A stretch of 64,000 nt of DNA from Paenibacillus hexagrammi (GTDB lineage Bacteria; Bacillota; Bacilli; Paenibacillales; NBRC-103111): NCBI RefSeq assembly GCF_021513275.1, contig NZ_CP090978.1:1922001-1986000 (forward strand), written 5' to 3'. Of this stretch, positions 1 through 8,077 are shown piece after piece. Within the stretch, counting starts at the first letter, position 1; each line of letters opens with the position of its first letter. The position numbers and the translations under genes were made by a program. Under the pieces are notes generated by a model, which saw nothing but the letters and a program-made list of their open reading frames with translations, was not told the origin of the DNA and made no database searches.

Positions 1-353
1 AAGAGTTAGAGGATTTTCGACATAAGGCAAGTTTGCAGCATGCTAGGCTGCTCCCTTTGTTTAAGGCTGATCTGCTGCTCAGTGATGATGAAGATGCATG
101 TGGATCAGAATGGGAGGCACTGAAGCTATCTGAAGAGGGATGTATTGTATTTGATGGTAACCTGTTGACGCTTTCTCACTGTGCCGAGGCATTTCTAGAT
201 CGAATGCTGGATACGAAAGTGACGCAAAGCTTGGTTGAAACATTGCTAGAGAACTCATCTGCTGCATCCGTGCAAAGCATCTGGCTGCACAAGTGGTTGG
301 AATGGTTAAACAAAGGGTATGCGGTTATGTTGCTGAGAGAGGACGGGATCTAA
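1..353 (+). CDS. Hypothetical protein, 3' part only
   Basis: The reading frame is open from the left edge (first full codon at base 3) to a TAA at 351-353, so the gene begins outside the window and only about 116 C-terminal residues are visible. The TTG near 33 is not a convincing start because the frame continues upstream and no ribosome binding site precedes it. The visible part is acidic, with an early Asp/Glu-rich patch and several Leu and Trp residues near the end; there is no membrane segment and no motif I recognise. Its stop overlaps the ATG of the next gene by one base, which suggests translational coupling and a shared operon. The function is unknown. Confidence 0.55.
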   Translation, partial: ELEDFRHKASLQHARLLPLFKADLLLSDDEDACGSEWEALKLSEEGCIVFDGNLLTLSHCAEAFLDRMLDTKVTQSLVETLLENSSAASVQSIWLHKWLEWLNKGYAVMLLREDGI

Positions 354-625
354 TGAAGCTGCAAGACGCATTATTTAATTGGCTGCAAATGCACATCGTC
401 GTAGAAGCCAGACCCGATGACCAAGCTGCAAAGGACACGTTGGATTTTTTCGCGGTAGTGCTAAATGAAGACCACGCAGTGAGCGGAATGGAAACGCTTG
501 AAGATACGCTGAAAATCACAATCACCTATGAACAAGAAGGGATTAGTAAACAGCAAGTCTTTGACCGCGAGGCCGCAGAAAAGTTACTCGAGGATATTAA
601 TTCCAATCCAAAATATAACCAATAG
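353..625 (+). CDS. Small hypothetical acidic protein
   Basis: This is a 90-residue protein starting at ATG 353, which overlaps the TAA of the preceding gene (TAATG arrangement). A longer in-frame extension to 293 exists but would lie almost wholly inside the upstream gene, so I prefer 353. The protein is acidic and mixed alpha/beta in character, ends in an Asn/Lys/Tyr/Gln tail, and has no signal peptide or membrane helix. I do not recognise the family. The coupling to the upstream gene suggests the two products act together. About 175 bp of non-coding sequence follows. Confidence 0.6.
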   Translation: MKLQDALFNWLQMHIVVEARPDDQAAKDTLDFFAVVLNEDHAVSGMETLEDTLKITITYEQEGISKQQVFDREAAEKLLEDINSNPKYNQ

Positions 626-800
626 CGCCTGTTCTGCGACATAACTTTTCCAGTTTGGAGATACAATAGGGTATATCCACCTGAAAAAGCATTCACGCGG
701 AGCAAAAATAGATTTCTAATGGTGGAACACGTAGGTTTCCTTATGATATACTGATATTGTAAGGTTGGTATGCTACTACCTTGTAGGAGGCGCAAACATC

Positions 801-1313
801 ATGCCAGAAATGATCTCAACTTTACCGGAGCAGCTATTTGTAGTCCTGCAAAAAGAGAAATTTTTAATTCTGAACACCCTTGATGCAGATTCTGGCTATC
901 CAAGTGTTCATGCAATTTCTTGGGTTTATGCCAAAGACCCTGGAACTTTGCGATTTGCTGTTGATGCACGGTCCCGGATCGTGTCCAATCTTCAGAAGAA
1001 CCCGCACGTCTCCTTGAGCTTTATCGGGGCTGGCTCTGTCCATGCCATCAACGGGAGTGCGCGCGTAGTAACAGACTCCTTGGAGGATGTTCCTTTCAAG
1101 CTGGCTTGTGTCGATGTCGACATTGAGTCGGTTCATGACGCTATGTTTTATGGCGCTCGAATTGTAACTGAACCTGAATATGAGAAAACTTATGACAAGC
1201 GGGCTGCTGACAAGCTCGACGGTCAAGTTTTTGATGCGATGAAAAAGCCTAGACATGCTTTGTGCAGTCAGGCTTTTTGTTATCTCATCATGATTTGTCA
1301 TATTATAGGTTAG
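801..1313 (+). CDS. Pyridoxamine 5'-phosphate oxidase-fold protein, YlaL-like, probably frameshifted at its end
   Basis: The start is ATG 801 behind AGGAGG at about 786. Residues 1-145 resemble small split-barrel flavin-binding proteins of the pyridoxamine phosphate oxidase superfamily: an N-terminal helix, then a strand pair with Leu-Asn-Thr-Leu, the segment SVHAISWVYAKDPGTLRF, and an Asn-Pro-His-Val strand. Substrate and cofactor are not established for this group. In Bacillus subtilis ylaL lies beside ylaK and ylaJ, and the same neighbours follow here, so a YlaL-like role fits. The last 20 residues (from about 1247) look unnatural and run through a terminator hairpin. If the A5 run at 1242-1246 were A6, the protein would end Met-Lys-Lys-Ala with TAG at 1250-1252, directly at the hairpin. 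Confidence 0.75.
   Translation: MPEMISTLPEQLFVVLQKEKFLILNTLDADSGYPSVHAISWVYAKDPGTLRFAVDARSRIVSNLQKNPHVSLSFIGAGSVHAINGSARVVTDSLEDVPFKLACVDVDIESVHDAMFYGARIVTEPEYEKTYDKRAADKLDGQVFDAMKKPRHALCSQAFCYLIMICHIIG
1242..1280 (+). terminator. Rho-independent terminator after the PNPOx-like gene
   Basis: A perfect nine-base stem pairs AAAAAGCCT (1242-1250) with AGGCTTTTT (1270-1278), and the right arm itself supplies the T-run. It lies inside the 3' end of the open frame as read. This supports the view that the true stop is TAG at 1250 and that one A is missing upstream. Confidence 0.7.
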
Positions 1314-1857
1314 GATTTCCGACCTGATTCGCGTCAGTTGGTCTTGGGTTATCTGGGATATTTTCTCTGATATCTCTTGGGAGCTGCGGCATGATCCGTC
1401 CCATAATATCAGCCATCTGTTCCGCGAAGCCGGTCACAGGCTTACCGTCTCGAATATTTTGACGAATATTACGCAACCGTTGGTCCAAGTCCATGTCTGC
1501 AGTAACGATGGCGTTCACGCCGTAAGGATCTTTTCGAAGTGCCTCAGCGACAGAATACTTGACAGTTCCTACTCTGGAGCGGTCCATATCTTTTTTTAGA
1601 TTGATTCCGACAACTGCTGTATTGCCGAAAACTACACAATGAGCGCTCTCTACCTGCGGAATACTGGTAGCGATATGCTCTAGTCGATCGGCCACTTCTT
1701 TAGAGTTTTTTATTTCTAGCTTCTGCGGAGCGATTTGCTGCACTTTGACTTGATTCTGATTGGCATTCGCAGAAGAATTACCCTGTTTCGGCGCTTGGCT
1801 GCAGCCGGCAGCAAGGAAGAGCAGCAGCAATATCAGGCCAGTACGTTTCACCATCAT
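1303..1857 (-). CDS. ylaJ: YhcN/YlaJ-family sporulation lipoprotein
   Basis: The protein has about 184 residues. I place the start at Met 1857 because a lipoprotein signal follows at once: Lys-Arg, a hydrophobic stretch, then a lipobox ending Ala-Ala-Gly-Cys. The longer frame to 1932 would add a charged extension before the signal peptide and is unlikely. After an Asn/Gln-rich linker comes the YhcN/YlaJ domain (about residues 45-140) with repeated Ile-Ala/Val-Gly-Ile strands. Members of this family are spore-associated lipoproteins linked to germination and the spore membrane. It is divergent from phoH (ylaK), as ylaJ and ylaK are neighbours in Bacillus. The dyads at 1918-2044 lie between the two start sites. 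Confidence 0.85.
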   Translation of the reverse strand: MMVKRTGLILLLLFLAAGCSQAPKQGNSSANANQNQVKVQQIAPQKLEIKNSKEVADRLEHIATSIPQVESAHCVVFGNTAVVGINLKKDMDRSRVGTVKYSVAEALRKDPYGVNAIVTADMDLDQRLRNIRQNIRDGKPVTGFAEQMADIMGRIMPQLPRDIRENIPDNPRPTDANQVGNPNL

Positions 1858-1917
1858 CGACCCTTTCTTTTCCTTGATTCTTGCGTTTAGTTTGTCCTGC
1901 CAAGCTTGTTTGTATGT

Positions 1918-2044
1918 ATGAATCTCATTCATATACCACTATGGCACCCTAGAAGCAGGAATAAATTTGATTCGTATGAATCAATGCGCGTTTGTTCCCT
2001 ATCCAGAGGAATGTATGGATTCGTATGAATCAAAAATTTGATTC
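1918..2044. promoter_or_regulatory. Cluster of inverted repeats in the ylaJ-phoH divergent region
   Basis: Three dyads are visible. One is ATGAAT-CTC-ATTCAT at 1918-1932. The second is TTGATTCGTATGAATCAA at 1967-1984. The third repeats the core GATTCGTATGAATCAA at 2018-2033, fifty bases downstream of the second. A further half site, AATTTGATTC, follows at 2035-2044, and the same string precedes the second dyad. Repeated operators at near-helical spacing suggest binding of a dimeric regulator to the two divergent promoters, but I cannot name the protein. Confidence 0.5.
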
Positions 2045-2088
2045 CTATCGCACAAGATCTAACGCCAAATCCGGGAGGGAACACACCT

Positions 2089-3420
2089 ATGAAAAAAATT
2101 TACGTGCTGGATACAAATGTACTGCTTCAGGACCCTAACGCATTGTTTGCTTTTGATGATAATGAAGTAGTCATACCCGCCGTGGTGTTGGAGGAAATCG
2201 ATTCGAAGAAACGGAACGCCGACGAAATAGGACGAAATGCAAGACACGTATCCCGATTGCTCGATGGATTACGATCGAAGGGGACGTTGTCCGAAGGCAT
2301 TACACTTGAACATGGAGGAAGTATTAAGGTTGAGCTGAACCATCGCAGCTTCGCCAAGCTTCAGGAAACATTTGCCGAGCTGACGAATGATAACCGTATT
2401 CTTGCGGTTGCACTCAATTATCATTTGGAAGAGCAGGAGAATGACCAGCCGAAGCCTGTGGTTATTGTCACCAAGGACACACTGGTTCGAATTAAAGCTG
2501 ATGTGCTTGGCTTGACTGCAGAGGATTATTTAACGGATCGAATTGTCGCACAAACAGATATGTACACCGGTTATGTAACTTTACATGTGCATCCGTCCAT
2601 CATAGATGAGTTTTATACGTACAGATTTTTGAGCACTCAGTCATTAAATCTGGGGTATCCGCTGAATCCTCATGAATATGTTATTCTCAAAGATGAATTA
2701 GGTACCTCGAAATCCGCTCTCCTAAAAGTGAATGCGGAAGGGAAGAAGCTGGAGCCGCTCTTCATGAGTAATGATCCTGTATGGGGCATTGCCGCCCGTA
2801 ACGCTCAACAGCGAATGGCTCTGGAGCTGCTGTTGAATGATGAAATCCCATTGGTCACCCTGACAGGTAAAGCTGGAACGGGTAAAACGCTGCTGACATT
2901 AGCGGCAGGACTCATGAAAATTGAAGATGAGCGCAAATATAAAAAGCTGCTGATCGCACGTCCGGTAGTCCCTATGGGTAAAGATATCGGGTACCTGCCT
3001 GGCGAAAAAGATGAAAAACTGCGCCCCTGGATGCAGCCGATTTACGACAACCTGGAATTCTTGTTCGATACGAAGAAAACGGGAGACATTGAAAAAATAC
3101 TAGCTGGTCTGGGAAGCATTCAAGTTGAAGCATTGACTTATATTCGCGGGCGCTCCATACCGGGACAATTTATCATCATTGATGAAGCGCAAAACCTATC
3201 CAAGCACGAGGTGAAGACGATCGTTTCTCGTGTGGGTGAAGGCAGTAAAATCGTACTGCTCGGCGATCCTGATCAAATTGACCATCCTTACCTCGATGCC
3301 TCTAGCAACGGTCTTACTTATGTCGTAGAACGCTTCAAACAAGAGAATATCAGCGGACATATTACCCTTGAACGCGGAGAACGTTCGCATCTCGCGCAAT
3401 TGGCTGCTGATCTCCTATAA
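2089..3420 (+). CDS. ylaK: PhoH-family ATPase with N-terminal PIN domain
   Basis: The protein has 443 residues, about the length of Bacillus subtilis YlaK. ATG 2089 is preceded by GGGAGGG at about 2073; the longer frame to 2038 overlaps the regulatory dyads. Residues 1-150 form a PIN domain, with the strand YVLDTNVLLQDP holding the first acidic residue and later Asp/Glu metal ligands, as expected for an RNase fold. Residues 240-443 form the PhoH domain with Walker A GKAGTGKT (about residue 262) and Walker B IIIDEAQN (about 364). This PIN-PhoH arrangement is thought to couple RNA unwinding to cleavage. The gene is monocistronic and ends at a strong terminator. Confidence 0.93.
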   Translation: MKKIYVLDTNVLLQDPNALFAFDDNEVVIPAVVLEEIDSKKRNADEIGRNARHVSRLLDGLRSKGTLSEGITLEHGGSIKVELNHRSFAKLQETFAELTNDNRILAVALNYHLEEQENDQPKPVVIVTKDTLVRIKADVLGLTAEDYLTDRIVAQTDMYTGYVTLHVHPSIIDEFYTYRFLSTQSLNLGYPLNPHEYVILKDELGTSKSALLKVNAEGKKLEPLFMSNDPVWGIAARNAQQRMALELLLNDEIPLVTLTGKAGTGKTLLTLAAGLMKIEDERKYKKLLIARPVVPMGKDIGYLPGEKDEKLRPWMQPIYDNLEFLFDTKKTGDIEKILAGLGSIQVEALTYIRGRSIPGQFIIIDEAQNLSKHEVKTIVSRVGEGSKIVLLGDPDQIDHPYLDASSNGLTYVVERFKQENISGHITLERGERSHLAQLAADLL

Positions 3421-3431
3421 CGTTATTCTCA

Positions 3432-3484
3432 CAAAAAAAGAGAAGCGTGACTCCATAAACTAGGAGCGCGCATCTCTTTTTTAT
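3432..3484. terminator. Bidirectional terminator between phoH and the convergent gene
   Basis: An A-run and AGAGA arm (about 3435-3446) pairs with a TCTCTTTTTT arm (about 3473-3482), with a partial inner stem of GCG and CTCC blocks. T-runs on both strands fit termination of phoH from the left and of the 3501 gene from the right. Confidence 0.7.
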
Positions 3485-3500
3485 TGTAAAGACTAGCTTA

Positions 3501-3989
3501 CTATAACAAAAATTGAGCCTCACACTTGTAAGCTTTGGCGATTCCGGCTACAAGCTCTTGCAATTGCCGATCGAATGCAAAGATCTCCGTTTGCCCCTCT
3601 TCATAGCACGCTAGCAAATGCTCATCGAGCTGAAGCAAGGCCAGTTTCCGCTCTGATTGCGGTGAAATAGCTTCAATTCGAACAAGCTGTGCGAGCTTTT
3701 TATACAGGTAAGGATGCTCCGATCGGCTAATAAATCCGTAGTCCTCAAACTGGTCGGTTAGTTCCGCGTGATCCGGCAGGTAAAGGAGCTCCATACGTTC
3801 AGTCTTCACGTTATATTGCTCCATCACGCTCAGAACCGACCGCTCCTCCTCGATAGTTGATACGATGAGCATCTCTTTGTCGCGATCGAATAATTGTGTC
3901 TTTCCGGCAAGTGCTTTCACAATTTGAGCATAAAATCCTGGAAGCTTGCCTTCCGGAAGATCCATGAGCAGTGCGATTTTGGTTTCCAT
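3501..3989 (-). CDS. Hypothetical cytoplasmic protein, last gene of an envelope-linked set
   Basis: The protein has 162 residues starting at ATG 3989 behind GAGGAC. It has no signal peptide or membrane helix. It begins with a strand-like KIALLMDLPEG, and about half its residues are Leu, Glu, Ala or Lys, which suggests a helical alpha/beta protein. I do not recognise the family. It lies 19 bp downstream of the secreted coiled-coil gene, so the two are very probably cotranscribed. A bidirectional terminator follows. A regulatory or export-related role for its partner is possible, but nothing in the sequence shows it. Confidence 0.7.
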   Translation of the reverse strand: METKIALLMDLPEGKLPGFYAQIVKALAGKTQLFDRDKEMLIVSTIEEERSVLSVMEQYNVKTERMELLYLPDHAELTDQFEDYGFISRSEHPYLYKKLAQLVRIEAISPQSERKLALLQLDEHLLACYEEGQTEIFAFDRQLQELVAGIAKAYKCEAQFLL

Positions 3990-4008
3990 TATGTATGTCC
4001 TCGCTTTT

Positions 4009-5118
4009 TTAGAAAGAAAGCTTGAGCTTGACGATCACTTTCTTGTCTTTGGTTTCGACGTCAACAACATCGAGGTAATTCACAAGCTTTTTCGGCACAA
4101 AGCCAAGTTTGAACTCCTTCATCATATCTTCAATCGTTGTATCGGGGAGCTCAAAGCCGTTAAAATCAATGCGATCAATGATGAAATGAACTTCATTCAT
4201 ACCCACGCCCTGCACAATGGCAAATTGACCTTGAAGCTGCAGGGTCATGCCATCTGTTTTGCCTGATGCCGTAATCCCGTCATCCTTAAATTCGAATGTT
4301 AGGTCTTTTAACTGTTCGTTTCTTTGATGCAAATACTGATTGAAATCGTCGTCGCTTATCGTGATCAACGGGTTATTAAGGGAAGATAAGTTCAAATACT
4401 TATTATCGGCATTATTTTGCATAATATACTGTGGCAGTTCCGAGAATGCAACAGATAGCTGATTAAAATATTGACGAAACAATGGAAGTCCTTGCGCTTT
4501 CCACTGATCGTTCAAGGATTGAATTTGCTGTTGGATGACATTAGCTTGAGCAGTTACAGCCAGTTGTTTGTCCAATTCTTCCTGAAGCTGTACAAGCCGC
4601 TGCCGCTGCTGGAGCCATTTTTCTTTGGTCTCTTGCAGCTGTACATGGGATTCCGCCAGCTTGGACTGCAGCTGTTTAAGCTGGTCGTATGAATCCGAGT
4701 ATGCTGCCAGTGATCGATGATCATTCGAAATAATCATTTGTATATATTCAAACATTCGGATCGCATCGCTTATGGAAGTTACTGAGAATAGCAGGGTCCA
4801 AATTGTATCGCGATCACCCATATAATAGGCTCTAAGCACCTTGCCGGCATGCTCCTTCGTAACCTGGACGTGCTGCTTTTGAGCGGCGATATCGGCTTCA
4901 TTTTGTCCGATTTGATTCGTAATTTGGCCATCTTTTTGATTTAATCGCTCGATTTCGCGATCGACCTCGTAAATGGTTAGCCCTTTTTGCAGCAGTTCCT
5001 TCGTATCCTCAGGTTGATGGTTGTCCTCTTCAGCGAAAACAGTTAGGCTCTGCAGATGTGAACTCCATATAAGCAGGGCGGACAAGATGACGATTGCAGG
5101 TTTATACCAATATCTCAT
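4009..5118 (-). CDS. Secreted coiled-coil protein with a PcsB/CwlO-like N-terminal region
   Basis: The protein has 369 residues. The start at 5118 has AGGAGGAG upstream. An N-terminal signal peptide is clear (Tyr-Lys, hydrophobic core, Val-Phe-Ala-Glu). Residues 35-200 are strongly heptad-like coiled coil, interrupted by the segment AYYMGDRDTIWTLLFSVTS, which resembles the hinge of PcsB/CwlO/EnvC-type peptidoglycan hydrolase regulators. No NlpC/P60, CHAP or LytM domain follows. Instead residues 245-369 look like a beta-rich domain with amphipathic strands, reminiscent of lipid-binding-like or YpmS-like secreted domains; this is inference. A role in envelope remodelling is likely but unproven. 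It is cotranscribed with the 3501 gene. Confidence 0.75.
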   Translation of the reverse strand: MRYWYKPAIVILSALLIWSSHLQSLTVFAEEDNHQPEDTKELLQKGLTIYEVDREIERLNQKDGQITNQIGQNEADIAAQKQHVQVTKEHAGKVLRAYYMGDRDTIWTLLFSVTSISDAIRMFEYIQMIISNDHRSLAAYSDSYDQLKQLQSKLAESHVQLQETKEKWLQQRQRLVQLQEELDKQLAVTAQANVIQQQIQSLNDQWKAQGLPLFRQYFNQLSVAFSELPQYIMQNNADNKYLNLSSLNNPLITISDDDFNQYLHQRNEQLKDLTFEFKDDGITASGKTDGMTLQLQGQFAIVQGVGMNEVHFIIDRIDFNGFELPDTTIEDMMKEFKLGFVPKKLVNYLDVVDVETKDKKVIVKLKLSF

Positions 5119-5174
5119 TTCAGCCGGTTCTCCTCCTATGTACAGATTATCATATTTCTATTAAATGAAGCACA

Positions 5175-5214
5175 AAAAAATACTTACCCGGGGGAGAGAG
5201 GGGCAAGTATTTTT
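5175..5214. terminator. Terminator between the lipoprotein and coiled-coil genes
   Basis: AAAATACTT (5177-5185) pairs with AAGTATTTT (5205-5213) around a purine-rich loop, with A- and T-runs outside. On the minus strand it would end transcription of the lipoprotein gene. The coiled-coil gene at 5118 therefore probably also has its own promoter or is reached only by read-through. Confidence 0.65.
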
Positions 5215-5245
5215 AGTTGATGGTCGTCATTTCTTTGTTTGGTTC

Positions 5246-6211
5246 TTATTTCTTTGTTTTGTTCAATAGCTTTAAGATATCATCAAAGCTTTTTACATGA
5301 GCGGGTGTTTCCTTTGTGAAAGCTGGAGGTTGGTTAATGCCGTCGTAGGTTTGATGAAGAGTAATTTTATTGTCTGTCGCTTTACCGTCCGCAGCAGGAA
5401 TGGATAGCTGTAAGTCCAATACCTCATCACGAATAAATCCTTGATCATCGATGGCAACGGATAGCTTGCCAGGTGCTTTTACTTGTAAGCCTGATGGCAT
5501 GGTTTTCAGCTTGTCGGCTTTCTCGGCAGTTAGAAGTCCGTTGTTTTGAAGGGTGCTGACCATGTCTGGCCATTTAGCCTGCAAGGAGGTGTTCAGTTCT
5601 TTCTCGTTTTTATCTGTAATATCTACAGTGATGGAACGTGCGCTAGTGCCATCCTTAAGTGTAACAGGCTCCTTAGCTTCCGAGTACCATTTAGGATCAA
5701 TACTTTGAAACATGCTGGTACCAAGTGTTGTGGTTAATTCGGACGTGTTTTTCAGATTGTCAAGCTTAAGTGGAGAACTGCTATTTTGGCTCATTTGCTG
5801 AAGATCTATCGCATAGTACTCATCCGGCGAAGTATTTATAGCTGGTAAGTTAAAATACAATTTGTTATCTTTAATAAGAATTGGAATGGCAATGGGTGAT
5901 GTTGAGCCCTTAGGTGTAATGTTAATGTCGGTCTCTAGTTGAAGAGGCTCTGCACTGCTTGCTCCTTTCCAATTAATCGTGCACTCACGAAAGAGGCCTA
6001 ATATTCCGTTGGTTAACGGATTGGGGGAAGCCATCCATGCATCGCTAAGCTCAAGTGCTGCGCTTCCATCAAAGGAATAAGACTTCATCTCTTTTTGTTT
6101 CGTTAAGGAAAGCTCAACGGCTTCCTTTATTTTGGTGTTGTCTGTGCAGCCGGTTAATGATGTGAGGCTTAGTGCTGTAATTACCGTTAATGTCATCCAT
6201 TTGTTTAACAT
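5246..6211 (-). CDS. Putative lipoprotein, LppX/LolA-like in character
   Basis: The protein has 321 residues starting at ATG 6211 behind GGAAGGAG. A short Lys-containing N-terminus, hydrophobic core and Leu-Thr-Gly-Cys lipobox (Cys about residue 22) make it a lipoprotein. The mature part opens with a helix (KIKEAVELSLTKQKEMKSYSF), then alternates polar beta strands, typical of Firmicute lipoproteins with a half-barrel (DUF6612 or LppX/LolA-like) fold; this assignment is by general pattern only. It lies upstream of the coiled-coil gene on the same strand and is separated from it by a terminator. Its function is unknown; sensing or carrying a lipid or cell-wall component is an inference. Confidence 0.75.
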   Translation of the reverse strand: MLNKWMTLTVITALSLTSLTGCTDNTKIKEAVELSLTKQKEMKSYSFDGSAALELSDAWMASPNPLTNGILGLFRECTINWKGASSAEPLQLETDINITPKGSTSPIAIPILIKDNKLYFNLPAINTSPDEYYAIDLQQMSQNSSSPLKLDNLKNTSELTTTLGTSMFQSIDPKWYSEAKEPVTLKDGTSARSITVDITDKNEKELNTSLQAKWPDMVSTLQNNGLLTAEKADKLKTMPSGLQVKAPGKLSVAIDDQGFIRDEVLDLQLSIPAADGKATDNKITLHQTYDGINQPPAFTKETPAHVKSFDDILKLLNKTKK

Positions 6212-6319
6212 TTCTTAATTATCTCCTTCCGTAAGTCCTTTTCCATTATAAATGTTTGTTCACTATTTGTCTGTATGTAAGTAATGCAAATGTACCACTC
6301 GTGTGTCGGGATAGGAGGA

Positions 6320-7455
6320 ATGCGATTGAATACGGATTTAGGGCATACTGAAGTTGTGAAAGCAGTGAAAGCGGCCATAGAGGGCAGCAGTAGGAAGGCT
6401 ATAGATTTTCGAGCATACATGGAATTATGTCTATATCATGAGCCATTTGGCTATTACAAAAACAAGGATGTAAAGATAGGAAAAGATGGCGATTTCTATA
6501 CCAGTTCTTCGATAGGAACTATTATGGGGGAGATGCTGGCCGCTTATATCGTACATCAAGTGCGGGGTAATGTTTCGGCTTCAAGAATAATCTCTATTGT
6601 AGAATGGGGGGAGGGAACGGCCGAATGGCTTCTCACCTGCTTGAAGAGATGAAACGAATAGCGCCAGATCTTTATGATCAGCTAGTCTACGTTATGATCG
6701 AATCCAGCAACTTTCATCGCGGACTGCAGATGGAAGAGCTAGTGCAGCACCGAGATAAGGTTCTTTTTCTTGAAGAATGGGAAGAGAGCCCATCCGTCGA
6801 TTATATGTTTGTGATCGCCAATGAGCTGTTGGACGCGTTTCCTGTTCATCGCCTCCAATACCTAGACGGTCATTTCCTGCAAAGCTTCATTCGATGGTGT
6901 GAAGATAAGCAGTCATTTGAGGAGATATGGCTTCCGGTTCAGGATAAGCGAATATTAGACTTATTAGATGAACAGAAGGTTCAATTAACACAGGGCCAAA
7001 TCATGGAGCTAAATCTTGACGCTTCCTCTTGGCTTACTGCACTTTATGATAGGATGGGCAACGGGGAATGCATAGTCATCGATTATGGAGATCTTCAGGA
7101 CGAATTGTTGGCTTCACATCGCCATCAAGGGACTCTTCTCTGCTATAGGAAGCATCAAGCTTCTGGAGATTTCTTGCATGGACTTGGGCAGCAGGATATC
7201 ACGTCACATGTTAATTTTAGTCAATGCATTCAAGCCGCAGAGAAGGCTGGCTTTCAAGACATTCGGCTCCAAACGCAAAGAGAGTTTCTTGTCCAGCAAG
7301 GGATTCTACAAAAATTGCAGGAGCACAACGATCCGAATCCTTTCAGCGATATTTCGAGACGAAACCGGACTATCCGGCAGTTGTTGCTTAGCGATCAAAT
7401 GAGCGAGCTATTTAAGGTATGGACAGCTCATAAAAAAAACGGTCCGAATGAGTAA
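6320..7455 (+). CDS. MidA/NDUFAF7-family SAM-dependent methyltransferase, frameshifted
   Basis: Two overlapping frames (to 6652, then 6604 to 7455) join into one protein of about 378 residues of the COG1565 family. Family marks are GDFYTSSSIG (about residue 55), the SAM-binding loop VEWGGGNGR once the frame is corrected, NELLDAFPVHR (about 170), DYGD (about 254) and GLGQQDITSHVNF (about 292). The break is at the G6 run 6606-6611, where G7 would restore the frame. AGGAGG at 6313-6318 is too close to ATG 6320 and well spaced for TTG 6326, so the real start may be TTG. Mitochondrial NDUFAF7 methylates an arginine of a complex I subunit; bacterial substrates are unknown. A terminator follows. Confidence 0.85.
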
Positions 7456-7475
7456 TCATTCGAACCGCTTTTTTT
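7432..7475. terminator. Bidirectional terminator after the midA-like gene
   Basis: CGGTCCGAATGA (7440-7451) pairs with TCATTCGAACCG (7456-7467) with one mismatch and a four-base loop. An A7-8 run precedes the stem and T7 follows it. It overlaps the last codons of the methyltransferase gene and also serves the convergent DUF2626 gene. Confidence 0.85.
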
Positions 7476-7476
7476 G

Positions 7477-7707
7477 TTAAACGCTCATTTTAAAGAAAGA
7501 CCAGTACGTAAATCCGCCGAAGGAAATAATCATATATCCCCAAAACAGCAGTATGTAAGTACGCTCAGCTAAGCGCATATAGCCTAGAATCACGAAAACG
7601 GCTGTTTGGAAAAAGAAAAGCAGAGACATTGGAATCATATCTCCAGCTAAACTCATCAAGGCAATGACCAAAGTCCAAAATCCAAGAACCCGAAACATGC
7701 GATCCAT
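7477..7707 (-). CDS. DUF2626-family small membrane protein
   Basis: The protein has 76 residues starting at ATG 7707, with GAGAGGGGG upstream. It has about three hydrophobic helices (FRVLGFWTLVIALMSL, PMSLLFFFQTAVFVILGYM, YILLFWGYMIISFGGFTYW), with a conserved-looking Arg-Leu-Ala-Glu-Arg loop. It matches the DUF2626 family found across Bacillales, which has no known function. It is single-gene, convergent with the midA-like gene across a shared terminator. Confidence 0.85.
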   Translation of the reverse strand: MDRMFRVLGFWTLVIALMSLAGDMIPMSLLFFFQTAVFVILGYMRLAERTYILLFWGYMIISFGGFTYWSFFKMSV

Positions 7708-8077
7708 CTACGTTATATCCCCCTCTCGTTCCTCGTTGCACTTTTAACTACATCACATTATACCTTTTGATGGAAGCAGTGTAAACCGTCAAACCGTGAC
7801 GAATTTAAAAACATTTCATCGTCTATGTCTAGTATGGCATTTTGGGCAGATCCAATGTATGAGCCTTAAAAAAAATGGCAATACCATTTAGTATCAAATA
7901 GATTCTATGAACTCTAGTATGGGCATAGATATAGTAATAATGGCACGAATCAATGATACCTCTCTTGCGAATTGATTCTCTCTTATTCATTACCGTATAG
8001 GCGCGGCAATTAAGAAGCTTGATTCGTCCGGTTACGGTATAGATGCATCTGCACACTACGTTAGGAGGATTGACCTT
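7708..8077. other. 370-bp non-coding region upstream of rsfA
   Basis: No supported gene is present. The region holds an inverted repeat GAATCAAT (7947-7954) and ATTGATTC (7971-7978) with 16 bases between, and a TTGATTCGT copy at 8019-8027, the same half site as in the ylaJ-phoH region. A small hairpin ATGG/CCAT lies near 7877-7890. The rsfA ribosome binding site is AGGAGG at about 8063. I could not place a convincing promoter; a forespore sigma factor site would be expected for rsfA. Confidence 0.4.

Noticed and set aside
33-625. The first two frames as one frameshifted gene
   Set aside because: The second frame has its own ATG overlapping the first stop in a common coupling pattern, and no homopolymer at the joint explains a break; without homologues I keep them separate.
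7829-8056. 75-residue minus-strand frame upstream of rsfA
   Set aside because: No ribosome binding site, Cys/Tyr/Ile-rich composition with no protein-like pattern; I treat the region as non-coding.
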